Origin: Betaproteobacteria bacterium
GTDB taxonomy: Bacteria; Pseudomonadota; Gammaproteobacteria; Burkholderiales; SG8-39
Direction of reading: 5' to 3'
Assembly: GCA_019237595.1 (NCBI GenBank)
Contig: JAFAGU010000218.1
Coordinates: forward strand, 1-28,447
Length of the DNA stretch: 28,447 nucleotides
Both the position numbers and the translations under genes were made by a program. Of the stretch, positions 14,052 through 22,571 are shown piece after piece; within the stretch, counting starts at the first letter, position 1, and the number at the start of each line of letters is the position of its first letter. The notes below the pieces were generated by a model, which ran no database searches, was not told the origin of the DNA, and saw only the letters and a list, made by a program, of their open reading frames with translations.

Positions 14052-15335
14052 TCACTGCTCTCGGATCTCTCCGTGTCCGAGCACCACGAACTTCTGCGTC
14101 GTGAGGCCCTCGAGCCCGACGGGGCCGCGCGCATGCAGCTTGTCCGTGGAGATGCCGATCTCGGCGCCCAGGCCGTATTCGTAGCCGTCGGCGAAGCGCG
14201 TCGAGGCGTTCCACATCACCGAGGCGGAGTCCACTTCGCGAAGGAACCGCTCCGCGCGCGCCTGGTCGCCAGCGACGATCGCGTCGGTGTGGTGCGAGCC
14301 GTATTTCTCGATGTGCTCGATCGCTTCATCGAGGCCCTTCACCACGCGGATCGAAACGACGGGCGCCAGCCACTCCGTGTAGAAATCGTTCTCTTCCGCC
14401 TTTTTCGCCTGCGGAATGAATTTCAGGGCCGCCATGTCGGCCCGCATTTCCACGCCCTTGCTCTCGAAGATCTTCGAGACGCGAGGCAGGACCTTCGGGG
14501 CGATGCCTTCGGCCACGAGCAGCGTTTCCATGGTGTTGCACGTGCCGTAGCGCTGCGTCTTCGCGTTATCGGCGATCCGCACCGCCATGTCGAGGTCCGC
14601 CGAGTCGTCGACGTAGACGTGGCACACGCCGTCGAGGTGCTTGATCATGGGGATCTTCGATTCGCGCGCAAGGCGCTCGATGAGCGCCTTGCCGCCGCGC
14701 GGCACGATGATGTCCACGTATTCGGGCATGGTGATCAGCGCGCCGACCGCCTCGCGGTCCGGCGTGTCGACGAGCTGGACCGCGTCCTGCGGCAGCCGCT
14801 CGCCCTTTAATCCCGCTCGCACGCACGCGGCGATCGCGCGGTTCGACGCGAGCGACTCGGAGCCGCCGCGCAGAATGCAGGCGTTGCCCGACTTGATGCA
14901 GAGCGCCGCCGCATCCGCGGTGACGTTGGGCCGCGACTCGTAGATGATGCCGATGACGCCGAGCGGCACGCGCATCCGAGCGACCTCGATGCCCGTCGGC
15001 TGGCGCGCCTTTTCGGAAAGCTGGCCCACGGGATCCTCGAGGGCAGCCACCTGCTCGACGCCTTCGGCCATGTGCTCGATGGCGCGCGCCTCGAGCGTGA
15101 GCCGATCGACGAAGGCGGCGTCCTTGCCGGCGGCTTTCGCCCGCGCGAGATCCTCCGCATTCGCCTTCAGGATGTCGACCGAATTGCGCCGGATGGCCGC
15201 GGCGATGGCCGCGAGCGCGCGGTTTTTCGCCGCCGTGTCGGCACGCGCGAGCTCGCGCGCCCCGGCGCGCGCGGCGATGCCGAGCTCGCGCACGTACGCG
15301 GAGACCGTCACCCTCGCGTCAAGCTTTTGATCCAT
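14052..15335 (-). CDS. proA: Gamma-glutamyl phosphate reductase
   Basis: ProA reduces gamma-glutamyl phosphate to glutamate semialdehyde with NADPH, the second step of proline synthesis. The 427-residue protein has VPLGVIGIIYESRPNVTADAAALCIKSGNACILRGG (about 123-158), IIVPRGGKALI, and the catalytic loop QRYGTCNTMETLLV with Cys266. The C-terminal GEIGISTDKLHARGPVGLEGLTTQKFVV is the normal oligomer-forming end. proB is not in the window. The start at 15335 overlaps the holA end by 17 nt, and nadD follows by 16 nt. proA next to nadD and holA is a known betaproteobacterial layout. Confidence 0.97.
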   Translation of the reverse strand: MDQKLDARVTVSAYVRELGIAARAGARELARADTAAKNRALAAIAAAIRRNSVDILKANAEDLARAKAAGKDAAFVDRLTLEARAIEHMAEGVEQVAALEDPVGQLSEKARQPTGIEVARMRVPLGVIGIIYESRPNVTADAAALCIKSGNACILRGGSESLASNRAIAACVRAGLKGERLPQDAVQLVDTPDREAVGALITMPEYVDIIVPRGGKALIERLARESKIPMIKHLDGVCHVYVDDSADLDMAVRIADNAKTQRYGTCNTMETLLVAEGIAPKVLPRVSKIFESKGVEMRADMAALKFIPQAKKAEENDFYTEWLAPVVSIRVVKGLDEAIEHIEKYGSHHTDAIVAGDQARAERFLREVDSASVMWNASTRFADGYEYGLGAEIGISTDKLHARGPVGLEGLTTQKFVVLGHGEIREQ

Positions 15336-16332
15336 GGGCCAAGTTTAGCCCAAGGCGGATGAGCTCCTGCCACGGATCGGAAGCTTGCACGCCCTTGATC
15401 GCGCGATCGACGAGCGCGGCGTGGGCAATCGCCGCGGCGACTTTCGGCGCCTGGAAGCGCCTCGCCGAGACCGCGGCCTGGATGGCGGCCTTGACGGGCT
15501 TCGCGAACAGGCGGTGCTGCATGGCGAGCGAATCGACGTCCTGGCCGCGCAGCGCGCCTTGGAGCACGAAGAGCATGGCCGAAAGGACGAACAGGATGAA
15601 CGTCGGCTGCTCGCCTTCTCCGCGCAACCCCTCGAGCACGCGCACGTAGCGCGCCGCGTCGCCGGCGAGGAGCGCTTCGGCGGCGCCATTCGGGTCGTAG
15701 CGCGCTACGCTCGCCACCGCATCCTGCACGGTGTCCATCGCAAGCTCGCCCTCCGGCGCGAGGAGCGCTAGCTTCTCCACCTCCTGGTGCGCCGCGAGGA
15801 GATTGCCCTCGACGCGCTCGGCGAGAAACGCGAGCACTTCGACACTGGCGTTCTGGCGATGGCGCGCGAGCCGGCCGGCGAGCCAGCGCGGGAGCTGCGC
15901 GCGCGGCACGCCGGACACTTCCACGATCACACCGGCCCGGTCGAGCGCGGCGAACCAGTCCGACTTCCACCAGCCCGCGCCCTCCGGACGCGGCATCGTG
16001 ACGAGGAGCAGCGTGTCGGGATTCGGATTCGCGCAGTACTGGGCGAGGCCCTTAGCGATCGGCGCCGGCACCTTGCCGCTCGGCAGGCGAAGCTCGACGA
16101 TCTTTCGCCCGCCGAAGAGCGAGAGGTTTTCGGCGGCGTGGCGGAACTCGCTCCAGTCGAAGCCGCGGCCCGCTTCGAGCACCTCGCGCTCGGCGAAGTC
16201 GCGCTTCCGAGCCGCCGCCCGCACGGCGTCGGCCGCCTCGAGGGCGAGAAGCGGCTCGTCGCCGTGCACCGCATAGACCGCCGACAGGTTCTTCGCGAGA
16301 TGAGCCGGGAGCTGCTCGGCCTTGAGCTGCAT
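15319..16332 (-). CDS. holA: DNA polymerase III delta subunit
   Basis: The delta subunit of the clamp loader opens the sliding clamp during replication. The 337 residues match the family (about 340). LSAVYAVHGDEPLLALEAADAVRAAARKRDF is the usual N-terminus, FDWSEFRHAAENLSLFGGRKIVELRLP (about 58-84) contains the clamp-contact region, and GNLLAAHQEVEKLALLAPEGELAMDTV (about 176-202) is the conserved central helix. No Walker A motif is present, as expected for delta. The ATG follows the lptE stop without any gap, and the end overlaps proA. Position in the leuS-lptE-holA cluster supports the call. Confidence 0.95.
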   Translation of the reverse strand: MQLKAEQLPAHLAKNLSAVYAVHGDEPLLALEAADAVRAAARKRDFAEREVLEAGRGFDWSEFRHAAENLSLFGGRKIVELRLPSGKVPAPIAKGLAQYCANPNPDTLLLVTMPRPEGAGWWKSDWFAALDRAGVIVEVSGVPRAQLPRWLAGRLARHRQNASVEVLAFLAERVEGNLLAAHQEVEKLALLAPEGELAMDTVQDAVASVARYDPNGAAEALLAGDAARYVRVLEGLRGEGEQPTFILFVLSAMLFVLQGALRGQDVDSLAMQHRLFAKPVKAAIQAAVSARRFQAPKVAAAIAHAALVDRAIKGVQASDPWQELIRLGLNLAHGSKA

Positions 16333-16827
16333 CTACTGGACGCGCGGCACGGGCTTGGTCGAGGCCGCGAGGCGCCGCATGATCTGCTGCACCATGTCGG
16401 TCTGCATGTCCCGGAAGAGGAGGCCTTCCTCGGTCTCCTTCGCGAGGATGTCCGAGTCGTTGAAGGTGATGTCCCGCGTGAGCTGGATCTGCGTGGCCGG
16501 CACGTAGTCCGCGCCCTTGCCGTCGTGTACGCGGAAGCCGACGCGGTAGCGAAGCTGGTACTCGCGCACGCGGCCGGTGCTCGTGAGCGAAAGGATTTCC
16601 TTGCTCCGCACTTCACCGGTGAATTCCAGGATCGCGTCGGCGATCTTCGGGTCGTCGACCACCTTGGCGCGCGTGCCCGCCTGGATGTTGCGCTTCAGGT
16701 CGAGCGCGATCCCGCCGGTCGCATTGGGAACGAACACCGTGTCGAAGGGCACGTCCGCCGTGCCGCGCAGGCGAAAGCCGCAGCCGGCGAGGAAGAGGGC
16801 GAGCGCGAGGACGAGAAAGCGCTTCAT
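16333..16827 (-). CDS. lptE: LPS-assembly lipoprotein LptE
   Basis: LptE sits in the outer membrane, plugs the LptD barrel and helps insert lipopolysaccharide. The 164-residue protein has a lipoprotein signal (MKRFLVLALALFLAGCGF) with the lipobox LAGC at 13-16, Cys16 being the lipidated residue. GFRLRGTADVPFDTVFV is the typical mature start. The rest is a small alpha/beta domain ending in a helix (FRDMQTDMVQQIMRRLA). The ATG at 16827 overlaps the leuS stop by 4 nt, and the TAG stop directly abuts the holA start. This confirms a Gram-negative host with LPS. Confidence 0.95.
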   Translation of the reverse strand: MKRFLVLALALFLAGCGFRLRGTADVPFDTVFVPNATGGIALDLKRNIQAGTRAKVVDDPKIADAILEFTGEVRSKEILSLTSTGRVREYQLRYRVGFRVHDGKGADYVPATQIQLTRDITFNDSDILAKETEEGLLFRDMQTDMVQQIMRRLAASTKPVPRVQ

Positions 16828-19379
16828 GCGACGACGTTGATGAGCTTGCCCGGGACGATGACGATGCGCTTGATGATCTTGTCGCCGATGTGCTTCTTGA
16901 CGAAGTCGAGCGACGGGACAATCAGCTCGAGGGCGGAGCGGTCCGCGGCCTTCGGCGCCCGCACGCTTCCGCGCTTGACGCCGTTCACCTGGACGACATA
17001 CTCGATTTCGTCCTGCTCGAGCGCCGCCGCGTCCGGCTCCGGCCAGGGCGCCTTCATCACGTCCTCGCCGAAGCCGAGCTCGATCCAGAGATCGTGTGCG
17101 AGGTGCGGCGCGATGGGAGCGAGAAGCCGCAGGAGGATCGAGAGCCCCTCGGCGGCGGTGGCGCTGCCGGGATCCTCGAGCTTCTCGAGGCTGTTCAGGA
17201 TCTTCATGCACGCGGAGGCCACGGTATTGAACTGCTGGCGCTGCATGTCGTAGCTCGCCTGCTTGAGCGTCGCGTGGATCTCGCGCCGCGCCGCAGTGTC
17301 CTGGCCGGCGGTCTTGTGCCCCTTGGAGAACTGCAGCGCAAAAGCCCAGACGCGGCGCAGGAACCGGTAGGACCCCTCTACGCTCTCGTCGCTCCACTCG
17401 AGCGTGTTGGTCGGCGGCGAGGCGAACATCGTGTAAAACCGCGCCGTATCGGCGCCGTACTTGTCGATGAGCGCTTGCGGATCGACGCCGTTGTTCTTCG
17501 ACTTGGACATCGTGCCGATGCCGTCGTATACGACCTCCTTCCCGTTTTTCGTTCGGGCGGAAAGGATCTTTCCCTTGGCGTCGCGTTCGACGACCACGTC
17601 GGCGGGATTCACCCACTCGCGGCGGCCGCTCGCGTCGGTGTAGTACGACTCGGCAAGCACCATGCCTTGCGTGAGGAGGTTGGTGAAGGGCTCTGCCACC
17701 TTCGGCATGAGCCCTTCGTCGCGCATGACGCGCTGGAAGAAGCGGGAGTAGAGCAGATGCAGGATCGCGTGCTCGATGCCGCCGATGTATTGGTCGACCG
17801 GCATCCAGTAGCTCGCGCGCTCGTCCACCATCGCCGCCTGCTGGTCGGGGCAGGCATAGCGCGAGAAATACCACGACGAGTCGACGAACGTGTCCATCGT
17901 GTCGGTCTCGCGCTTCGCGGCTCGTCCGCACTCCGGACACTTCGTTTCGTAGAAGGACGGCATCTTCGCGAGCGGATTGCCCGTGCCGTCGGGCACGAGG
18001 TCCTCGGGGAGCTTGACCGGGAGCTCGTCGTCCGGCACCGGCACGTCGCCGCAGGCCGGGCAGTGGACGATCGGGATCGGCGTGCCCCAGTAGCGCTGGC
18101 GCGACACGCCCCAGTCGCGCAGCCGCCACTGGATTTGCTTCTCGCCCAGGTGTTTTTCCTTCAGGTCCTTCGAGATGGCTTCGACAGCCTCCTGGAAGTC
18201 CAGGCCATCGTACTTTCCTGAATTGATGCACGTGCCGTATTCCGCGTACTCGGGTCTCCAGGGCGGATCGACCTTGTCGCCAAGTGGATGGCGGATGACC
18301 GGCTTGATGGGCAGGCCGTACTTCGCCGCGAAGGCATAGTCGCGTTCGTCGTGGGCGGGGACGCCCATGACGGCGCCTTCCCCGTACGTCATGAGAACGT
18401 AGTTCCCCACCCACACGGGAATCCTCTCGCCCGAGATAGGATGCGTGACGGAGAGGCCCGTCGGCATGCCCTTCTTCTCGATCTGGGCAAGCTCGGCCTC
18501 GATAACCGTGCCCTTCTTGCATTCATCAATAAATGCTTTGACCCTTGAATCCCTCTTCGCTGCAGATTCGGCGATTGGATGCTCCGCCGCTACGGCCATG
18601 AACGTCGCGCCCATGAGAGTGTCGGCGCGAGTGGTGAAAACCCAGAGGACTTGTTTTTTTCCGTCCAGCTCATACGGAAAGCCGATTCGGACACCTTCCG
18701 ACTTGCCGATCCAGTTCTTCTGCATCGTCTTGACCTGCTCGGGCCAGCCGGGCAGCTCGTCGAGCGCCTTGAGGAGCTCTTCGGCGTAGGCGCTGATGCG
18801 GAAGAAGTACATCGGGATCTCGCGCTTCTCCACGAGCGCGCCGGTGCGCCAGCCGCGGCCCTCGATCACCTGCTCGTTCGCGAGCACCGTCTGGTCGACC
18901 GGGTCCCAGTTGACGATGCCGGTCTTCTTGTAGGCGAGCCCCTTCCTGAACATGCGCGTGAAAAGCCACTGGTTCCACTTGTAGTAGTCCGGCGAGCAGG
19001 TGGCGATCTCGCGCTCCCAGTCGAGCGCGAAGCCCAGGCTCTTCAGCTGCTTGCGCATGTAGGCGATGTTGTCGTACGTCCAGCGCGCCGGCGGCACCTT
19101 GTTCGCCATCGCCGCGTTCTCCGCGGGCAGGCCGAACGCGTCCCAGCCCATCGGCTGCAGCACGTTGAAACCGCGCATGCGCAGGTAGCGCGTCAGCACG
19201 TCGCCGATCGTGTAGTTCCGCACGTGCCCCATGTGGAGCTTTCCCGAGGGGTACGGGAACATCGAGAGGCAGTAGAACTTCTTCTTCCCCGCGGCCTCCT
19301 CGGCATGGAAGGAGCGCCGGCTTTCCCAGAAGGCCTGGGCCTTGCGCTCCACGCTCCGCGGGTCGTAAGTGTCTTCCAT
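16824..19379 (-). CDS. leuS: Leucyl-tRNA synthetase
   Basis: LeuRS charges tRNA-Leu in the cytoplasm. The 851-residue protein has the class I signature HMGH (49-52) in YPSGKLHMGHVRNYTIGD, a CP1 editing domain with TTRADTLMGATFMAV, a zinc-binding insert with CPACG and later CPECG, and TMSKSKNNGVDPQ (623-627 for TMSKS; the first Lys of KMSKS is Thr, while the second Lys is kept). The ATG at 19379 was chosen because MEDTYDPRSVERKAQAFWE is the normal N-terminus; the open frame continues upstream only as antisense of the FecR gene. A perfect TATAAT lies 27 nt upstream. The editing domain (about 18480-18720) is less GC-rich than its surroundings and includes a run of seven A. Confidence 0.98.
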   Translation of the reverse strand: MEDTYDPRSVERKAQAFWESRRSFHAEEAAGKKKFYCLSMFPYPSGKLHMGHVRNYTIGDVLTRYLRMRGFNVLQPMGWDAFGLPAENAAMANKVPPARWTYDNIAYMRKQLKSLGFALDWEREIATCSPDYYKWNQWLFTRMFRKGLAYKKTGIVNWDPVDQTVLANEQVIEGRGWRTGALVEKREIPMYFFRISAYAEELLKALDELPGWPEQVKTMQKNWIGKSEGVRIGFPYELDGKKQVLWVFTTRADTLMGATFMAVAAEHPIAESAAKRDSRVKAFIDECKKGTVIEAELAQIEKKGMPTGLSVTHPISGERIPVWVGNYVLMTYGEGAVMGVPAHDERDYAFAAKYGLPIKPVIRHPLGDKVDPPWRPEYAEYGTCINSGKYDGLDFQEAVEAISKDLKEKHLGEKQIQWRLRDWGVSRQRYWGTPIPIVHCPACGDVPVPDDELPVKLPEDLVPDGTGNPLAKMPSFYETKCPECGRAAKRETDTMDTFVDSSWYFSRYACPDQQAAMVDERASYWMPVDQYIGGIEHAILHLLYSRFFQRVMRDEGLMPKVAEPFTNLLTQGMVLAESYYTDASGRREWVNPADVVVERDAKGKILSARTKNGKEVVYDGIGTMSKSKNNGVDPQALIDKYGADTARFYTMFASPPTNTLEWSDESVEGSYRFLRRVWAFALQFSKGHKTAGQDTAARREIHATLKQASYDMQRQQFNTVASACMKILNSLEKLEDPGSATAAEGLSILLRLLAPIAPHLAHDLWIELGFGEDVMKAPWPEPDAAALEQDEIEYVVQVNGVKRGSVRAPKAADRSALELIVPSLDFVKKHIGDKIIKRIVIVPGKLINVVA

Positions 19380-19406
19380 CGTTGGATATTTCCGGAGGAG
19401 CGCTCG

Positions 19407-19412
19407 ATTATA
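19407..19412 (-). promoter_or_regulatory. Putative -10 box of leuS
   Basis: The minus strand reads TATAAT here, a perfect match to the sigma-70 -10 consensus, in a gap of 111 nt between the divergent leuS and FecR genes. It predicts a start near 19400 and a leader of about 20 nt. The -35 position (around 19430-19435) is poor. It is the best promoter candidate for the fourteen-gene leftward run. Confidence 0.6.
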
Positions 19413-19443
19413 GCGGCGGGGGGCGCATCCATTTGGCGCCGCT
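19412..19443. repeat. Inverted repeat in the leuS/FecR divergent promoter region
   Basis: AGCGGCG (19412-19418) and CGCCGCT (19437-19443) are perfect 7-bp inverted arms with an 18-nt spacer. The left arm touches the leuS -10 box and the right arm covers its -35 region. It could be an operator or simply chance in GC-rich DNA. Confidence 0.4.
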
Positions 19444-19490
19444 GCCGTATATGGAGGCGCTTGGGTACCATGTCGCCAAAGGGGAACCGA

Positions 19491-20369
19491 ATGAAAACGA
19501 TGATCGTCCACGCCGCGCTCGCCGCGGCGCTTCTCGGCTCGACGCTTGCCGCCGCCCAACCCGCCGCCGTCGTCGAAGGCGTGCAGATGCCCGCCTGGGT
19601 GGAGCGAAGCCAGGCCGGAAAGCTGGAACGCTCGCCCCTTGCGCCCGGCATGGAGCTGAAGGCCGGCGACCAGCTGAAGACGGGTCCGGGGTCGCGCCTC
19701 CTCGTGAAGCTCTCCGAGGGGAGCCTCGTCAAGCTTGGCGAGAACGGCAACATGCGCGTCGCGGACCTCCAGCCGAGCAAGGACCTCTTCCGCGGCGCGC
19801 TCGCCGTGCTCGAGGGCGCCTTCCGCTTCACGACCCAGAAGATCGGCGCGAACCGCCGGCGCGACATCAACATCAGCGTGGCGCAGGTCACCGCGGGCAT
19901 CCGCGGCACGGACCTCTGGGGCCGATCGCGCAGCGAAAAGCAGATCGTCTGCCTCATCGAGGGCAAGATCGAGGTCGGCGCCCAGGGCGAGGCGGCGGTC
20001 ACGATGGACCAGCCGCTTCAGTTCTACCAGCGGGAAAAAGGCCAGACCGCGCCGGTGGGCTTCGTGGACAAGAAGCAGCTCGACGAGTGGGCGCGCGAGA
20101 CCGAGATCGAAGCCGGGAAGGCGACGCTGCGCACGGGCGGCCGCTTCAGCGTCACGCTCGCCTCGGCGGAGAGCCAGGCCGACGCCCTCAAGGTCTACGA
20201 CCTGGTGCGCGATGCGGGCTACGCCGCGCAGATCCGGCCGGTGAAGCAGGGCGAGAAGCTCGTCTACGTCGTGCGCATCGCCAACCTCGCCGGCAAGGCG
20301 GAAGCGGAGGCGGTCGCCGCGCAGCTCAAGGGAAAATTCGGCGTCGCCGATCCGAAAGTCTCCTCGTAA
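19491..20369 (+). CDS. Exported FecR-domain protein with C-terminal SPOR domain
   Basis: The 292-residue protein begins with a signal peptide (MKTMIVHAALAAALLGSTLAAAQ). Residues about 52-150 are a FecR-type domain: GMELKAGDQLKTGPGSRLLVKLSEGSLVKLGENGNMRV and later DINISVAQVTAGIRGTDLWG, the typical VxTAxAGIRGT-like stretch. Residues about 216-289 (GRFSVTLASAESQADALKVYDLVRDAGY ... YVVRIANLAGKAEAEAVAAQL) look like a SPOR domain, which binds denuded septal peptidoglycan. FecR domains otherwise occur in anti-sigma regulators, but no sigma factor or membrane helix beyond the signal is seen. A periplasmic envelope role is inferred. The ATG at 19491 has a GGGGA ribosome site; an upstream in-frame ATG at 19470 would spoil the signal peptide. 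Confidence 0.87.
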   Translation: MKTMIVHAALAAALLGSTLAAAQPAAVVEGVQMPAWVERSQAGKLERSPLAPGMELKAGDQLKTGPGSRLLVKLSEGSLVKLGENGNMRVADLQPSKDLFRGALAVLEGAFRFTTQKIGANRRRDINISVAQVTAGIRGTDLWGRSRSEKQIVCLIEGKIEVGAQGEAAVTMDQPLQFYQREKGQTAPVGFVDKKQLDEWARETEIEAGKATLRTGGRFSVTLASAESQADALKVYDLVRDAGYAAQIRPVKQGEKLVYVVRIANLAGKAEAEAVAAQLKGKFGVADPKVSS

Positions 20370-20388
20370 GTCCATCGAGCGGCGCGAG

Positions 20389-20407
20389 GGGGCAGTAAAA
20401 TCGCCCC
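20389..20407 (+). promoter_or_regulatory. Putative -10 box and short hairpin before uvrD
   Basis: GGGGC (20389-20393) can pair with GCCCC (20403-20407) around a loop that contains TAAAAT (20396-20401). The TAAAAT resembles a -10 box ending 9 nt before the GTG at 20411, which would give a very short or absent leader. The 11-mer AAAATCGCCCC recurs before ilvA. Confidence 0.4.
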
Positions 20408-20410
20408 TTC

Positions 20411-22549
20411 GTGTCGCTGCATCTCGAACACCTCAATCCCGAGCAGCTCGCCGCCGTCACCCTTCCCGACGAGCACGCGCTCATCCTCGCGGGCGCGGGC
20501 AGCGGAAAGACGCGCGTCCTGACCACGCGCATCGCCTGGCTCATCAAGGGCGGCCGCGTCTCGCCCGCGGGAATCCTCGCGGTGACCTTCACGAACAAGG
20601 CGGCGCGCGAGATGCTGACGCGCCTCACCGCGATGCTGCCGGTCAACCCGCGCGGCATGTGGATGGGAACGTTCCACGGTCTCGCGAACCGCATGCTCCG
20701 CGCCCACCATCGCGAGGCGCGCCTCCCGCAGAGCTTCCAGATCCTCGACTCGCAGGACCAGCTCGCCGCGCTGAAGCGCCTGATGAAGGCTTCGGGCGTC
20801 GACGAGGACCGCTTCCCGCCCAGGGAGGTTCAGTGGTTCATCAACGCCCAGAAGGAAGAGGGCTTGCGCCCGGGCGAAGTCCCGCTGACCGACGAGAACG
20901 TCCGGCGCTTCGTCGAGCTCTACGCGGCCTACGACGAGCAGTGCCAGCGCGAAGGCGTCGTGGACTTTCCCGAGCTCCTTTTGCGATCGTTCGAGTTGCT
21001 GTCCCGGAATGAAATTCTCCGGGAGCATTACGCGCAGCGCTTCTCGCACATCCTGGTCGACGAGTTCCAGGACACCAATCGGCTCCAGTACCGCTGGCTG
21101 AAGCTCTTCTCCTCCAGGCACACGAGCTACTTCTGCGTCGGCGACGACGACCAGTCCATCTACACCTTCCGCGGGGCGAACGTCGGCAACATGGCGGACT
21201 TCGAGCGCGACTTCAAGGTGAAGCACGTCGTGCGCCTCGAGCAGAACTACCGCTCGCACGGCAACATCCTCGATGCGGCGAACGCGCTCATCGCCAACAA
21301 CCGCAATCGGCTCGGCAAGAACCTGTGGACCGCGGCCGGCGCCGGGGAGCCGCTGCGCGTTTTCGAGGGCGAGTCGGACAACGACGAGGCGCGCTGGCTC
21401 GTGGAGGAGGTGCAGGCGCTCGCGCGGGACGGCACGCCGCTCTCGCACATCGCCGTCCTCTACCGCTCGAACGCGCAATCGCGGGTCGTGGAGCACGCGC
21501 TCTTCTCGCAGGGCATTCCTTACCGCGTCTACGGCGGTCTGCGCTTCTTCGAGCGCGCGGAAGTGAAGCACGCGCTTGCGTACTTACGCCTGCTCGCGTT
21601 CCCGGATGACGACAATGCTTTCCTGCGCGTCGCCAACTTCCCGCCGCGCGGAATCGGCGCCCGCACGATCGAGCAGCTCCAGGACGCGGCGAAGCAGGCT
21701 GGGGCTTCGCTCATGAAGGTCGCGGATGGCTCCAAGGCCCTGGTGTTCAAGAAGCTCATCGAGGAGCTGAAAAGCGAGACCGCAAACCTGCCGCTCCCGG
21801 AAGTCGTGGAGCACGTTGTCGCGAGAAGCGGCCTCATCGAGCACTACAAGACCGAGCGGGAGGGCGCCGACCGGATCCAGAACCTCGAGGAGCTCGTGAA
21901 CGCGGCGGCGGCCTTTACACAGGAGGAGCGCGAGACGGAATCGGGCGAGGCGGTCGATCCGCTGACCGCCTTCCTGACCCACGCCGCGCTCGAGGCGGGC
22001 GAGCACCAGGCAGGCGAAGGGCAGGAAGCGCTGCAGATGATGACCGTGCACTCGGCGAAGGGGCTGGAATTCGATGCCGTCTTCCTCACCGGCCTGGAGG
22101 AGGGGCTCTTCCCGCACGAGCAGAGCGTGAACGAGCGTGACGGCCTGGAGGAGGAGCGGCGCCTCGCCTACGTCGCCATCACCCGCGCGCGCCGGCGGCT
22201 CTACCTCTCTCATGCCCAGACCCGCATGCTGCACGGCCAGACCCGCTACAACGTGGCCTCGCGTTTCCTCGAGGAGATTCCGAACGGCCTCATGAAGTGG
22301 CTCACGCCGCGCTTCTCCCGCCAGCGCCTCGTTCCCGACTTCTCGCGAAGCAAGGACGCCTTCATGATGAAGCGCAAGGAAGAGGGCATCGGCTTTCGCA
22401 TCGGCCAGAACGTCACCCATCCCAAGTTCGGCACGGGCGTGATCGTCGATGCCGAAGGGTCCGGGACCGAGGCGCGAGTCCAGGTGAACTTCGGCGCGGC
22501 GGGCGTGAAGTGGCTCGCGCTTGCCGTCGCGAAGCTCCAGGCCGCCTAG
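20411..22549 (+). CDS. uvrD: DNA helicase II (UvrD)
   Basis: UvrD is a 3'-5' superfamily 1 helicase used in nucleotide excision and mismatch repair. The 712-residue protein has the Q-motif LNPEQLAAV, Walker A AGAGSGKT with Lys33, TFTNKAAREM, GTFHGLANRMLRAHH (87-100), Walker B ILVDEFQDTN (214-223), GDDDQSIYTFRGA, LEQNYRSHGNIL, the block LQMMTVHSAKGLEFDAVFL and VAITRARRRLYLSHAQ. The C-terminal GFRIGQNVTHPKFGTGVIVDAEGSG is the Tudor-like domain found in UvrD/PcrA and absent from Rep, which decides the name. The start is GTG at 20411, 41 nt after the FecR gene, without a ribosome site. Confidence 0.97.
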   Translation: MSLHLEHLNPEQLAAVTLPDEHALILAGAGSGKTRVLTTRIAWLIKGGRVSPAGILAVTFTNKAAREMLTRLTAMLPVNPRGMWMGTFHGLANRMLRAHHREARLPQSFQILDSQDQLAALKRLMKASGVDEDRFPPREVQWFINAQKEEGLRPGEVPLTDENVRRFVELYAAYDEQCQREGVVDFPELLLRSFELLSRNEILREHYAQRFSHILVDEFQDTNRLQYRWLKLFSSRHTSYFCVGDDDQSIYTFRGANVGNMADFERDFKVKHVVRLEQNYRSHGNILDAANALIANNRNRLGKNLWTAAGAGEPLRVFEGESDNDEARWLVEEVQALARDGTPLSHIAVLYRSNAQSRVVEHALFSQGIPYRVYGGLRFFERAEVKHALAYLRLLAFPDDDNAFLRVANFPPRGIGARTIEQLQDAAKQAGASLMKVADGSKALVFKKLIEELKSETANLPLPEVVEHVVARSGLIEHYKTEREGADRIQNLEELVNAAAAFTQEERETESGEAVDPLTAFLTHAALEAGEHQAGEGQEALQMMTVHSAKGLEFDAVFLTGLEEGLFPHEQSVNERDGLEEERRLAYVAITRARRRLYLSHAQTRMLHGQTRYNVASRFLEEIPNGLMKWLTPRFSRQRLVPDFSRSKDAFMMKRKEEGIGFRIGQNVTHPKFGTGVIVDAEGSGTEARVQVNFGAAGVKWLALAVAKLQAA

Positions 22550-22571
22550 CCCGGCAGGGTCGCGCCGCGTA

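Noticed and set aside
18579..19490. Upstream extension of the FecR-SPOR frame, antisense to leuS
   Set aside because: It would bury the signal peptide, and it lies opposite well-conserved LeuRS motifs.
19380..20375. N-terminal extension of the leuS frame over the FecR gene
   Set aside because: LeuRS starts at MEDTYDPRSVE; the extension is antisense to a gene with clear domains and lies upstream of the TATAAT box.
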